A DNA stretch of 53,790 nucleotides from Paracoccaceae bacterium (GTDB taxonomy: Bacteria > Pseudomonadota > Alphaproteobacteria > Rhodobacterales > Rhodobacteraceae), in NCBI GenBank assembly GCA_002708925.1, contig PAPN01000037.1, forward strand, positions 1 to 53,790, given 5' to 3'. The notes below the pieces were generated by a model. The model had not been told where the DNA came from, did no database searches, and saw nothing but the letters and a program-made list of their open reading frames with translations. This document shows, one piece after another, positions 42,122 through 50,610 of the stretch (positions are counted from its first letter, which is position 1; each line of letters starts with the position of its first letter). The translations under genes were made by a program, and so were the position numbers.

Positions 42122-43630
42122 ATGCGCACGACACTTCTCTGGAGCCTCTGGATCATTGGAACGCTGGCCATCGCCGGTGCGGTCGCCACGCGGCTGTATC
42201 TGGGCGGCGACCGCACCGCGTTTTTGCCGGGGGACACCGCAGGCGTCCACCACCAGATCGAAATGGCCTGCGAGACCTGCCACACCTCGGATGATTTTTC
42301 GGACCAGAAAAAGATCCGCAAGGACATCAACAAAACCTGCGTCACCTGCCACAAGGAAGAGCTGAAAGAGGCCAACGACAGCCACCCGATCAAGAAGTTC
42401 AAGAACCCGCGCATGGCGGCCTATTGGGAAAAGATCGACGCGCGGTTCTGCACCAGCTGCCATCTGGAGCACCAGCCCGAGGTGACTCTGGCCGGTCTGG
42501 TCACGCTGCCCGGCGATTTCTGCGTCGCCTGCCATTCCGAGGGCGAGCAGGATGTGCGGGTGAACCGGCCGTCCCACGCGGGGCTGGAGTTCGATACCTG
42601 TGCCTCCTCGGGGTGCCATAATTACCATGATAACAAGGCCTTGTATGAAGATTACCTGGTCAAGCATTCCGGCCAGCCCTGGCTGTCTGACACACCTTTG
42701 CACGCGGCTGGCGCGGTTGCGCGCGCGGTCTCGGTTCGCGTGCCGGAAACGGCCGATCATCAGGCCGAGATCAGCACCTATCTGGCGGCCTTGGATGCGC
42801 CTGAGCAATATCGCGATCCGGCGATTGACGATCACTGGGCGGCCTCGGCCCATGCGGCGGCGGATGTGACCTGCGCCAGCTGCCACGCCCCCAAATCCAA
42901 AACGCCCGACCAGATCGCCGATAACTGGGTGGCCTCTCCGCCGCAGAAAATCTGCGCCAGCTGCCATAAATCCGAGGCCGGAACCTTTGCCATGGGCCGT
43001 CACGGGATGCGCAGCCACCCCAAGGTGGCCAAGCCGCGCAAGGTGAAATCCATGCTGAAAGACCTGGGCTGGAAAAAACCGCCCGCCGAGGTGGTCAGCG
43101 CGATCGAACGCTTTGTCAGCGACCCCAGCCCCGCGCCCTTGATGAGCACCGCCGAGGCGCGCGTTGCCCTGCATCCCGATGTCGGCAACCAGGATCTGAC
43201 CTGCGCCAGCTGTCACAAGCCGCACGAACAGGACCTGCAATTCGCCGCGGTCGAGGCCTGCCTGTCCTGTCACGCTGATGATCACAGTCAAAGCTACAAG
43301 GACAGCCCGCATTTCGATCTGTGGCAGGCCGAGCTGGCAGGCGATTTGCTGCCCGGCGCGGGCGTGACCTGCGCCACCTGCCACATGCCGCAAACCGAAC
43401 GCGGCGGCGTGGTGACGACGAACCACAATCAGAACGACACTCTTCGCCCGAATGAGAAAATGATCCGGCCGGTCTGCCTGGACTGCCACAGCCTGGAGTT
43501 TGCCATCGACGCATTGGCCGATGACCAGCTGATAAGCCGGAATTTTCAGGGCACCCCCATTCGCCACATCGAGAGCATCGATTGGGCGGTAAAACGCGTG
43601 GTCCAGCCAGAAAAAGGCGCCAACCAATGA
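42122..43630 (+). CDS. Multihaem cytochrome c with eleven haem-binding sites
   Basis: This 502-residue protein has an N-terminal membrane anchor or signal (LLWSLWIIGTLAIAGAVATR). I count ten CxxCH motifs (such as CETCH, CVTCH, CTSCH, CVACH, three CASCH, CLSCH, CATCH, CLDCH) plus one CASSGCH with a four-residue gap. The C-terminal part (GVTCATCHMPQTERGG, TTNHNQNDTLRPNEKMIRPV) resembles the octahaem nitrite/hydroxylamine/tetrathionate-type cytochrome family. It should sit on the periplasmic side and take electrons from the heme-b fusion 12 bp upstream. The substrate is unknown; nitrogen or sulfur oxyanions are candidates. No conserved catalytic Lys-haem or cross-link Tyr can be confirmed by eye. 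Confidence 0.82.
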   Translation: MRTTLLWSLWIIGTLAIAGAVATRLYLGGDRTAFLPGDTAGVHHQIEMACETCHTSDDFSDQKKIRKDINKTCVTCHKEELKEANDSHPIKKFKNPRMAAYWEKIDARFCTSCHLEHQPEVTLAGLVTLPGDFCVACHSEGEQDVRVNRPSHAGLEFDTCASSGCHNYHDNKALYEDYLVKHSGQPWLSDTPLHAAGAVARAVSVRVPETADHQAEISTYLAALDAPEQYRDPAIDDHWAASAHAAADVTCASCHAPKSKTPDQIADNWVASPPQKICASCHKSEAGTFAMGRHGMRSHPKVAKPRKVKSMLKDLGWKKPPAEVVSAIERFVSDPSPAPLMSTAEARVALHPDVGNQDLTCASCHKPHEQDLQFAAVEACLSCHADDHSQSYKDSPHFDLWQAELAGDLLPGAGVTCATCHMPQTERGGVVTTNHNQNDTLRPNEKMIRPVCLDCHSLEFAIDALADDQLISRNFQGTPIRHIESIDWAVKRVVQPEKGANQ

Positions 43631-43681
43631 CCAACTGGCCACGCACTCCCGCAACCCGAAGACCAACAGGAGACCTGCAAT

Positions 43682-44251
43682 ATGGGTGCTAACTTCACAA
43701 AAATCAAAGCCGCAATTCTGGGGGGCATCGTCGCGACCAGCGCCGTGCCTGCAAACGCAGAAGGCATGGAATACGAAACCGTCACCGATCTGCTGCATCT
43801 GGTGATGAGCTCGGACCGGACGGTCTATACGCGTATGATCGTTAACCGTCTGGCCGTGCAGGAAAAAGTGATCACGGCCTCGGAACATTTCGTCGATGAC
43901 AAAGCGCTGGTGCTGCCCGCGCAGATGTTCCGCTTCGGCGCGGAAATGGTGGCCGAGGAAACCGACGAATTCAGCTACTCGCTGCTGTCGCTGTGGCCGA
44001 TCAACAAGCAAAACGCGCCGACCACCGCGATGGAAAAAGAGGGCCTGGAATATATCGCCGCCAACCCCGGTGAAAATTTCTATGGCGAAGAAGAGCTGGG
44101 CGGCACCACTTATTTCACCGCCGTCTATCCGGATGTCGCCGTGGCCGAGGCCTGCTGGGCCTGCCACAACGATCACAAGGATTCGCCCAAAACCGACTTT
44201 GAAGCCGGAGACGTCATGGGCGGTGTCGTCATCCGCATTCCGATGGAATGA
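43682..44251 (+). CDS. Tll0287-like (DUF3365) c-type haem protein
   Basis: This 189-residue protein has a clear signal peptide (IKAAILGGIVATSAVPANA). The mature domain matches the Tll0287-like/DUF3365 family (YTRMIVNRLAVQEKVITASE, EFSYSLLSLWPINKQNAPT) and ends with a single haem site CWACH. Family members are periplasmic or sensor haem proteins that may bind gases or act as redox sensors. It lies 51 bp after the multihaem gene and is coupled to the next by ATGATG overlap, so it may sense or buffer redox for this system. Confidence 0.78.
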   Translation: MGANFTKIKAAILGGIVATSAVPANAEGMEYETVTDLLHLVMSSDRTVYTRMIVNRLAVQEKVITASEHFVDDKALVLPAQMFRFGAEMVAEETDEFSYSLLSLWPINKQNAPTTAMEKEGLEYIAANPGENFYGEEELGGTTYFTAVYPDVAVAEACWACHNDHKDSPKTDFEAGDVMGGVVIRIPME

Positions 44252-44688
44252 TGCGGCTGTCGGCATTTGCGCTGATCCTGGTGTCGGCTTTGCCAGCAAT
44301 GGCAGAGCCGCTCGCCACACGCAAAGGGATGGACGGTTTCATCACCGTCGATCGCCTGCCAGTGCCGGACGATCCGGCGCTGGCGCAGGGAAGGATTCTG
44401 TGGGGAGAGACCTGCCAGAATTGCCACGGCGGAGACAGGCTGACCGGGGCGCCCAAAATCACCTCGACCAAGGCCTGGGATAAACGGATCGCGCAGGGAA
44501 TGGCGGTGCTGACCGATCATGCGATCAATGGGTTTATCGGCCCCCGTTACACGGAAATGCCGGCGCGCGGCGGCAATTCGGAGCTTAGCGACGCGCAGGT
44601 CGGCCTGGCCGTTGCTTTCATGGTGTGGGCCAGCGGCGGGCAGGCTCTTGCCGAGGACTTTATAAAAACACTCGATACAAAGGACTGA
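44248..44688 (+). CDS. Mono-haem cytochrome c
   Basis: This 146-residue periplasmic protein has a signal peptide (LSAFALILVSALPAMA), one haem site CQNCH, and a likely Met ligand in RYTEMPARGG, as in class I cytochromes. It probably shuttles electrons between the multihaem protein and other partners. The start overlaps the preceding stop; ATG 44251 is the alternative. It is four bp from the globin gene. Confidence 0.8.
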   Translation: MMRLSAFALILVSALPAMAEPLATRKGMDGFITVDRLPVPDDPALAQGRILWGETCQNCHGGDRLTGAPKITSTKAWDKRIAQGMAVLTDHAINGFIGPRYTEMPARGGNSELSDAQVGLAVAFMVWASGGQALAEDFIKTLDTKD

Positions 44689-44692
44689 ACAG

Positions 44693-45160
44693 ATGGACGA
44701 TAAGACAATCACGCTGGTGCAGGAAAGCTTTGCCAAGGTGGTGCCGATCAAGGACGCCGCGGCGGAAATCTTCTACACCGATCTTTTTGAAACCGCCCCC
44801 GAGGTGAAACCCTATTTCCAGGGCGCGAACATGAAGGATCAGGGCTCCAAGCTGATGGCGACGCTGGGCGTTGTGGTCAATGGGCTGCGCGATCTGGATA
44901 AAATCGTGCCCGTGGCGCAGGAGCTGGCGGTGAAACACGTGGATTACGGGGTCAAGGCCGAGGATTACGATAAGGTCGGTGCCTCGCTGCTGCGGACGCT
45001 GGAAAAGGGGCTGGGCGATGCCTTTACCCCCGAGGTCAAGGACGCCTGGACCGGCGCCTATACCACGCTGGCGGGCGCGATGATCGCGGCGGCCTATCCG
45101 GCACCTGCGGCCAATGAACCGGCCGCCCCGAAAAAGCCATTCTGGAAGTTCTGGGCCTGA
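44693..45160 (+). CDS. Bacterial single-domain globin with Pro/Ala tail
   Basis: This 155-residue globin contains TLVQESFAKVVPIKDAAAEI, FYTDLFETAPEVKPYFQG, and the proximal-His region VAQELAVKHVDYGVKAEDY. The fold spans residues 1-135. A Pro/Ala-rich linker then leads to a basic aromatic end (PKKPFWKFWA), which could touch the membrane or a partner. Bacterial globins of this class bind oxygen or NO and can detoxify NO when paired with a reductase; the operon partner could be the FAD fusion. It is the last gene of the operon. Confidence 0.8.
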   Translation: MDDKTITLVQESFAKVVPIKDAAAEIFYTDLFETAPEVKPYFQGANMKDQGSKLMATLGVVVNGLRDLDKIVPVAQELAVKHVDYGVKAEDYDKVGASLLRTLEKGLGDAFTPEVKDAWTGAYTTLAGAMIAAAYPAPAANEPAAPKKPFWKFWA

Positions 45161-45363
45161 TTTCAGCCCTCAAACCCAAAGATCTTGCGCGCGGTATAGG
45201 TGGCTATGCCGCGCGCCTGGCATTCGGGGCCGTGAACGGCGCGTTCAAACCCGCCGAAAGGGGATTCGCGCTTGCACCCTTGCCTTTTCGTCCTTAGAAG
45301 ACGGCGAGATTTCGGCGCCTCTTTGGGGGCGTCTTGTGTATTGCACCGAGAAGGAAAAACAAC

Positions 45364-46698
45364 ATGCAGGTCACCGAGACCCTGAACGAAGGCCTCAAGC
45401 GCGGGTATGAGATCACCGTGTCGGCGGCCGAACTGGACGCCAAAGTCACCGAAAAACTGACCGAGGCCCAGCCCGAAGACGAAATGAAGGGCTTCCGCAA
45501 GGGCAAGGTGCCGATGGCTCTGCTGCGCAAACAGTTCGGTCAGCGCCTGCTGGGCGAGGCCATGCAGGAAACCATCGACGGCGCCATGAACGCGCATTTC
45601 GAAGAGTCCGGCGACCGCCCCGCAGGTCAGCCCGCGGTCAACATGGTTGACGGCGAAAACTGGAAAGAAGGCGACGACGTGAAGGTCACCATGACCTACG
45701 AGGCGCTGCCCGAAATTCCCGCGGTCGATTACAGCGACATCACCCTGGAGCGCATGGTCGTCAAAGCCGATGACGCCGCCATCGACGAGGCCATCAGCTC
45801 GCTGGCCGAAAGCGTCAACGACTGGAAAAAACGCCGCAAGGGCACCAAGGCCAAAGACGGCGATCAGGTCGTGATGGATTTCGTCGGCAAGGTTGACGGC
45901 GAAGCCTTCGAGGGCGGCTCGGGCGAGGATTACCCGCTGGTGCTGGGCTCGAACTCGTTCATCCCCGGCTTCGAAGACCAGCTGGTCGGCGCCAAGGAAG
46001 GCGAAGAAACCGAGGTCAACGTGACCTTTCCGGCCGAATACGGCGCGGAAAACCTGGCCGGTAAGGACGCCGTGTTCACCTGCACCATCAAAGCCGTGAA
46101 CGAGCCCGTCGCCGCCGAGATCAACGACGAGCTGGCTACCAAATTCGGGGCCGAGGATCTGGCCGCGCTGAAGGCTCAGGTCGCCGAGCGTCTGGAAGCT
46201 GAATACCAGGGTGCCTCGCGCGCTGTGATGAAACGCGCCCTGCTGGACCAGCTGGACGGCAAAGTCTCGTTCGAGCTGCCCCCCAGCCTGGTCGAAGCCG
46301 AAGCCAAACAGATCGCGCACCAGCTGTGGCACGAAGACAACCCCGAAGTGACCGATCACAACCACGGTGAGATCGAGACCACCGACGAGCACAACACCCT
46401 GGCCGAACGCCGCGTGCGTCTGGGCCTGCTGCTGGCCGAAATCGGCCAGAAAGCCGAGGTTGAGGTCACCGATGCCGAGATGACTCAGGCGATCATGAAC
46501 CAGGCGCGTCAGTACCCCGGTCAGGAACGTCAGTTCTTTGAATTCATTCAGCAAAACGCTCAGATGCAGCAGCAGCTGCGCGCCCCGCTGTTCGAAGACA
46601 AAGTTGTCGATCACGTGGTCGAGCAGGCCAGCGTGACTGACAAAGAGGTCTCCAAAGACGATCTGCAAAAAGCGGTCGAGGCGCTGGACGACGAATAA
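45364..46698 (+). CDS. tig: Trigger factor (ribosome-bound chaperone, PPIase)
   Basis: This 444-residue protein has all three trigger-factor regions: the N-terminal ribosome-binding domain with the GFRKGKVP signature (about 40-47), the FKBP-type PPIase domain ([36 protein letters not shown], about 165-240), and the helical C-terminal cradle ([20 protein letters not shown]). It binds nascent chains at the exit tunnel. The ATG at 45364 follows AGAAGGAAA. The 203-bp upstream gap (45,161-45,363) holds its promoter region; I see no other gene there. Confidence 0.95.
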   Translation: MQVTETLNEGLKRGYEITVSAAELDAKVTEKLTEAQPEDEMKGFRKGKVPMALLRKQFGQRLLGEAMQETIDGAMNAHFEESGDRPAGQPAVNMVDGENWKEGDDVKVTMTYEALPEIPAVDYSDITLERMVVKADDAAIDEAISSLAESVNDWKKRRKGTKAKDGDQVVMDFVGKVDGEAFEGGSGEDYPLVLGSNSFIPGFEDQLVGAKEGEETEVNVTFPAEYGAENLAGKDAVFTCTIKAVNEPVAAEINDELATKFGAEDLAALKAQVAERLEAEYQGASRAVMKRALLDQLDGKVSFELPPSLVEAEAKQIAHQLWHEDNPEVTDHNHGEIETTDEHNTLAERRVRLGLLLAEIGQKAEVEVTDAEMTQAIMNQARQYPGQERQFFEFIQQNAQMQQQLRAPLFEDKVVDHVVEQASVTDKEVSKDDLQKAVEALDDE

Positions 46699-46721
46699 GT
46701 CGCCCTTTGATCCGATCCGCG

Positions 46722-46747
46722 AAGGCCACCCCCTGGGGTGGCCTTTT
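46722..46747 (+). terminator. Intrinsic terminator after tig
   Basis: AAGGCCACCCC (46722-46732) pairs with GGGGTGGCCTT (46735-46745), followed by TT. Eleven base pairs directly after the trigger factor stop make a strong stem. Confidence 0.8.
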
Positions 46748-46833
46748 GCGTTTCCGACGCCAGGTCGCGCCGGGCCAGCGTTGACCTGCGCGGCACGGAT
46801 GCCCATCCTTTGGCCACCCAAGGGAGGAAACAG

Positions 46834-47250
46834 ATGGGCTATACCAGCTTCACCAAAGAGGTGTTCGACGCCTTTCAGGCCAATGACCGGCCCGGACCGA
46901 TCCATATGCTGAACCTGATCAGACTGCGCGCGCAGGCCGAGTATCCGGATGGGCGGCAGGCCACCGGGGCGCAGGCCTACGCAGACTACGGCAAGGGCAG
47001 CCAGAAGGTGCTGGAACGGCTGGGCGGGCGGATCGTCTGGCGCGGCGCGATGGAGCAAATGGTGATCGGCCCGCAGGAGATAGAGTGGGATTTGTGCTTT
47101 ATCGCGCAATACCCCAGCGCCGAAACATTCGCGGCGATGATCCGCGATCCGGACTACCGCGCGGCGATGGTGCATCGTCAGGCCGGGGTGGCGGATTCGC
47201 GTCTGATCAGGATGATGCCGCTACCCACCGGGGAGAATTTCGGCGGATAG
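46834..47250 (+). CDS. DUF1330 family protein
   Basis: This 138-residue dimeric alpha-beta-barrel-type protein (IHMLNLIRLRAQAEYPDGRQ, AYADYGKGSQKVLERLGGRI, YPSAETFAAMIRDPDYRAAM) has the order of elements seen in DUF1330. Family function is unknown; relatives resemble ferredoxin-like antibiotic monooxygenase folds. AGGGAGG precedes the ATG at 46834. It converges with luxI, with 21 bp between stops. Confidence 0.75.
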   Translation: MGYTSFTKEVFDAFQANDRPGPIHMLNLIRLRAQAEYPDGRQATGAQAYADYGKGSQKVLERLGGRIVWRGAMEQMVIGPQEIEWDLCFIAQYPSAETFAAMIRDPDYRAAMVHRQAGVADSRLIRMMPLPTGENFGG

Positions 47251-47271
47251 CGGCGAAGGGACCGTGAGTGG

Positions 47272-48045
47272 TCAGGCTTTGCAACGGCGCACGTGCACGC
47301 CGTCGATCAGGTGGGACAGCTCAATCCGCAGGGCCTCGGCGGCGGCGCGGTCTTCGGGGGTCTGAGCGGCCAAAATCTGTTCTTCGCACCAGCTGCGCAG
47401 GGCTGCGCGATTGCCGCCCTGGGCTGTGCGGGGCAGGGCGCGGGTGCGGCCCCGCCCATATAGCGCCAGCGCCTCGTCCGAGCTGGCAAAGCTTTGCTCG
47501 GGTAGGTCTGCATTGCTGCGCAGCGCGGCGATCCGCTCGGGCGAGCAATCCATAAGCGCCGCAACGATCCCCGCGTTGGACAGGCCCAGATAGTCGCTGG
47601 GGCGGTCCTGAAAATGCGACAGCATCTGATCCATCTGCGGGTTCAGCAGCACCACCATGTCCAGCACGCCGGCGCGGCGGGCATATTCCAGCGCCGAGGT
47701 CATCAGCGTGGCCGTGATCCGGGCTGCCTCGGGCGCATTCAGATCGACAAAGACCTGAGAGGCCTCCCATAGGCGGGCGCTGCGCAAAGGGGCCTCGCCT
47801 GCCAGGATTTCGCTTAGCGAATCCGACAGCATATGCGGCCCCGTGGTCTGCAACAGTCGCAGGCTGCCGGTGATCTGCCCCTTCGGGCCAAGGTGGACAA
47901 CATAGGCCGGGTTCAGCTGGTCAAACGTATCGACGGTTTCAGCGGTGCCGGATTGCGGCCCCAGAACCTGCTGCCTGAGCGCGTGCATGTCGCTTAGCAT
48001 ATCCTTAAACAGGTGCCTGTTCAGCGCGTCGATCACGATGATCAT
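47272..48045 (-). CDS. luxI: Divergent LuxI-family acyl-homoserine lactone synthase
   Basis: This is a 257-residue protein. The LuxI core is visible: Arg24 in MHALRQQVLG, Asp39/Asp42 in TVDTFDQ, Arg63 in GSLRLLQTTGPHML, and Glu94 in LWEASQVFVD. Several usually invariant positions differ: Phe28 is Leu, the Trp after it is missing, and the Arg after Glu94 is Gln97. The C-terminal 60 residues extend beyond typical length. LuxI enzymes join SAM with acyl-ACP to make diffusible signals. ATG 48045 follows AAGGGGAAG. It lies downstream of a LuxR gene on the same strand. Confidence 0.75.
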   Translation of the reverse strand: MIIVIDALNRHLFKDMLSDMHALRQQVLGPQSGTAETVDTFDQLNPAYVVHLGPKGQITGSLRLLQTTGPHMLSDSLSEILAGEAPLRSARLWEASQVFVDLNAPEAARITATLMTSALEYARRAGVLDMVVLLNPQMDQMLSHFQDRPSDYLGLSNAGIVAALMDCSPERIAALRSNADLPEQSFASSDEALALYGRGRTRALPRTAQGGNRAALRSWCEEQILAAQTPEDRAAAEALRIELSHLIDGVHVRRCKA

Positions 48046-48063
48046 GAGCTTCCCCTTGGGATG

Positions 48064-48085
48064 GTTAGTGCAAGGAAACACTAAC
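48064..48085. promoter_or_regulatory. 22-bp dyad before luxI (candidate lux-type box)
   Basis: GTTAGTG (48064-48070) and CACTAAC (48079-48085) form a perfect inverted repeat with an 8-bp spacer, 18 bp upstream of the luxI start codon and downstream of luxR. The size matches LuxR-family sites (about 20 bp), and the adjacent luxR gene is the natural candidate regulator. An mRNA hairpin is the alternative. Confidence 0.5.
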
Positions 48086-48129
48086 GCGCTGACCGGGGGA
48101 CTCCATTGGGGGTTTCCCGTAGTACGGTG

Positions 48130-48831
48130 CTAGCCGGGGTGGATCAGGCGAAATCCGATAGCGCGACCAATGGCTTGGGCGGTTGTCAGGGCGCCCAGCT
48201 TCTCGCGCGAAGAGCGTAGGTGCACCTCGACCGTGCGATGGGAAATCGACAGAATATCGCCCACATCCTGCTGCGATTTGCCCGAGGCAATCCATTGCAG
48301 GATCTCCACCTCGCGCGTGGACAGGGCCGGCCGCGAGAGCGTCTGATGCAATTGCGTGGAATGCAGCACCTGATCGTGCATCCGCACGGCGGCCAGTTGC
48401 AGATCGCCGGTGGTTTTGCGCACCAGATCGGCCCATTCGCCGGAGCTACAATCACGGGTGACGCTGAGCAGGCCATAATCGCCATAGGGCCCGCGCACCG
48501 GGATCGTCAGCCCCTGAGGGGTGATGCCAAAGGCCTTGGCCTCGGAAAACACGGTGTGAAAACGCGAATTCTTATCGAAGCGAGACCATTCGACCGGCGC
48601 GATACATTGGGCGGATTCGGTCAGCGTGGGGTCGATCCGGTGAAAACCGCGCTTGATGTAATGCTCTTTCCAGGCTTCGGGATAGGTGGCGTAGCCCAGA
48701 ATATCCCCGGTTACCGAACAGATGGTCGCATACGAGCCGTAATCGAACCCAAGAGATTCGCACATCTCGTCCAGCAAGGTGACACAGTCCACTTGGCCGG
48801 GCGGCATTCCTGTCAGGTCAATTGCGCGCAT
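48130..48831 (-). CDS. luxR: LuxR-family quorum-sensing regulator
   Basis: This 233-residue protein has an N-terminal autoinducer-binding domain (YATYPEAWKEHYIKRGFHRI followed by DPTL; LTIPVRGPYGDYGLLSVTRD) and a C-terminal LuxR HTH (LSTREVEILQWIASGKSQQD, ISHRTVEVHLRSSREKLGAL). It should bind the signal made by the downstream LuxI and control it, probably through the dyad between the genes. It lies 84 bp upstream of luxI. Confidence 0.88.
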   Translation of the reverse strand: MRAIDLTGMPPGQVDCVTLLDEMCESLGFDYGSYATICSVTGDILGYATYPEAWKEHYIKRGFHRIDPTLTESAQCIAPVEWSRFDKNSRFHTVFSEAKAFGITPQGLTIPVRGPYGDYGLLSVTRDCSSGEWADLVRKTTGDLQLAAVRMHDQVLHSTQLHQTLSRPALSTREVEILQWIASGKSQQDVGDILSISHRTVEVHLRSSREKLGALTTAQAIGRAIGFRLIHPG

Positions 48832-49029
48832 TCAGAGGTCTCTTCTCACAAACATGCATTAATCTTTGAATTAGATAGGCAAACAAATGGTTAATAAAAG
48901 CCCTGAATGGCTTGCCCCTTCGGCAGGAGGCACAAACCTAAGGCCCCGGCGGCCGGGGCAGGTGTTGGGTACGTGGCAGCGTATCATTACGCACAGTCAA
49001 CATAATCTGAGCAGGGATCGCAACCACAA

Positions 49030-49062
49030 AAGAAAAACCGCGCGAGGCAAACTCGCGCGGTT
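49030..49062 (-). terminator. Intrinsic terminator of the rpsF-rpsR-rplI operon
   Basis: Read on minus, AACCGCGCGAG pairs with CTCGCGCGGTT (arms 49052-49062 and 49036-49046), followed by TTTTCT. An 11-bp GC-rich stem 26 bp after the rplI stop. The rest of 48,832-49,029 (upstream of luxR) is an AT-rich promoter region without a gene. Confidence 0.8.
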
Positions 49063-49087
49063 GGCTTCGGTTCCGGTGGGAACTGAA

Positions 49088-49714
49088 TTACACTTCGTCG
49101 TCCGAGGCCGCTTCTTCGGCTTCGGGGGCCTCGGGGGCCAGATCGTCGTCGTCCGATGCGGCGCTGCCGATATCGTCGAACAGTTCCGAGATTTCGAACT
49201 CGGCCGCGGCCTCTGCCTCGGCTGCCAGTTCCTGGATCGACTTGCCTTCGGCCTGAAGCTCGGCTTCTTCTTCCGAGCGCGCCACGTTGACTTCGACGGT
49301 GGTCGAAACCTCGGGGTGCAGGACAACGGCAATGGCGTGTACGCCCAGGGTCTTGATCGGCAGTTCGATCACGATCTGTTTGCGGTCCACGGTGAAGCCT
49401 TCGGCGGTTGCGGCCTCTGCCACGTCACGGTTGGTCACCGAGCCGTACAGGTTGCCACCATCCGACGCCGAGCGAATCACGACGAACTGCTGACCACCCA
49501 GCTTTTCGGCCAGATCTTCGGCTTCTTTCTTGGTTTCCAGGTTGCGCGCTTCCAGCTGAGCTTTCTGCGCTTCAAACGATGCAACATTGGCGTCCGACGC
49601 GGTCAGAGCCTTGCCCTGCGGCAGCAGGAAGTTGCGGGCGTAGCCGGGTTTGACATCGACGACATCGCCCATCTGGCCCAGTTTGGCCACACGTTCCAGA
49701 AGGATAACTTGCAT
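49088..49714 (-). CDS. rplI: 50S ribosomal protein L9
   Basis: This 208-residue L9 has the N-terminal signature [19 protein letters not shown] and [16 protein letters not shown], the long connecting helix, and the C-terminal domain ([20 protein letters not shown]). An acidic Ala/Glu/Asp tail of about 45 residues is added, as in many alphaproteobacteria. It is the last gene of the rpsF-rpsR-rplI operon on minus. Confidence 0.95.
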   Translation of the reverse strand: MQVILLERVAKLGQMGDVVDVKPGYARNFLLPQGKALTASDANVASFEAQKAQLEARNLETKKEAEDLAEKLGGQQFVVIRSASDGGNLYGSVTNRDVAEAATAEGFTVDRKQIVIELPIKTLGVHAIAVVLHPEVSTTVEVNVARSEEEAELQAEGKSIQELAAEAEAAAEFEISELFDDIGSAASDDDDLAPEAPEAEEAASDDEV

Positions 49715-49726
49715 TGTGCTTTCTCC

Positions 49727-49954
49727 TTACTTCACGGCGTAGGGCAGCAGGGCCAGGAAACGGGCGCGTTTGATGGCACGGGCCAGTTCACGCTGTTTCT
49801 TGGCGGACACTGCGGTGATGCGCGAGGGCACGATTTTGCCGCGCTCAGAGATGTAGCGTTGCAGCAGTTTGGTGTCTTTGTAGTCGATCTTCGGCGCGTT
49901 GTCGCCCGAGAAGGGGCAGACCTTGCGACGGCGGAAAAACGGTTTAGCAGCCAT
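49727..49954 (-). CDS. rpsR: 30S ribosomal protein S18
   Basis: This 75-residue S18 has the motif [20 protein letters not shown] followed by [20 protein letters not shown]. It pairs with S6 on the 30S platform. The spacing to rplI (12 bp) and rpsF (26 bp) indicates one operon. Confidence 0.96.
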
Positions 49955-49980
49955 GACTTATCGTCCTTTCCTCAAGCTGA

Positions 49981-50337
49981 TCACGAACGACGTTCACGAC
50001 GGTTGTCGCGTTCGTCACGTTTCTGCATCTGGACCGAGGGGCCATCTTCGTGGGCGTCGACCTTCAGGGTCAGCACGCGCATCACGTCATCATGCAGGCG
50101 CATCAGGCGTTCCATTTCCTGCACGGCATCGACGGGGGCGTCGGTTTTCAGCAGGGCATAGTGGCCTTTGCGGTTCTTGTTGATCTTGTAGGCCATCGTC
50201 TTGACACCCCAGTACTCGCTGTTGACGACTTTGCCGCCGTTATCAGCCAGAACGGTACCGAAATGTTCGATGAGGCTTTCAGCTTGCGCGTTGGACAGAT
50301 CCTGGCGCGAGATGAAGACATGCTCGTAAAGCGGCAT
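49981..50337 (-). CDS. rpsF: 30S ribosomal protein S6
   Basis: This 118-residue S6 has MPLYEHVFISRQDLSNAQAE at the start, EYWGVKTMAYKINKNRKGHY in the middle and a charged Arg/Asp/Glu tail. It heads the operon and forms a dimer with S18. CAGGAG precedes its ATG. Confidence 0.96.
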   Translation of the reverse strand: MPLYEHVFISRQDLSNAQAESLIEHFGTVLADNGGKVVNSEYWGVKTMAYKINKNRKGHYALLKTDAPVDAVQEMERLMRLHDDVMRVLTLKVDAHEDGPSVQMQKRDERDNRRERRS

Positions 50338-50371
50338 GTTTACTCCTGTTCATTTTCAGGCGCATTTCATA

Positions 50372-50398
50372 GGAGGGCTGATCCTTTCGCGACCCTCC
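50372..50398 (-). ncRNA. Hairpin in the rpsF leader (possible S6:S18 control element)
   Basis: GGAGGG and CCCTCC arms (50393-50398 and 50372-50377, read on minus) pair about 35 bp before the rpsF start. S6:S18-bound leaders are known upstream of rpsF in many bacteria. The diagnostic CCG bulge cannot be confirmed here, so this is tentative. Confidence 0.3.
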
Positions 50399-50610
50399 AC
50401 GAGAGACTGCGCGGTTCATGTAAAACTGCGAAAGGAGCTGCGCGTATACGACGGTTTCGCCCCTGGCGCAAGGCTGCAATCCCCCGTGTCGGAATCGCTG
50501 CGAAATCGGCGGGAATTTCCCCCAAACCCGCCCCATTCCTGCCGTTTTGGGGCGGCAGTTTCAATTTTTAATCAAAGTACACAGATTTGGCCATCCGGCA
50601 GGGGGAACAG

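Noticed and set aside
40028..44320. 1430-residue open frame on the minus strand across the redox operon
   Set aside because: It is the antisense shadow of GC-rich genes with strong third-position bias; the sense frames contain clear FAD, BFD, CxxCH and signal-peptide motifs.
45163..47175. 670-residue minus-strand frame opposite tig
   Set aside because: The sense strand is an unmistakable trigger factor followed by a terminator; the minus translation has no family character.
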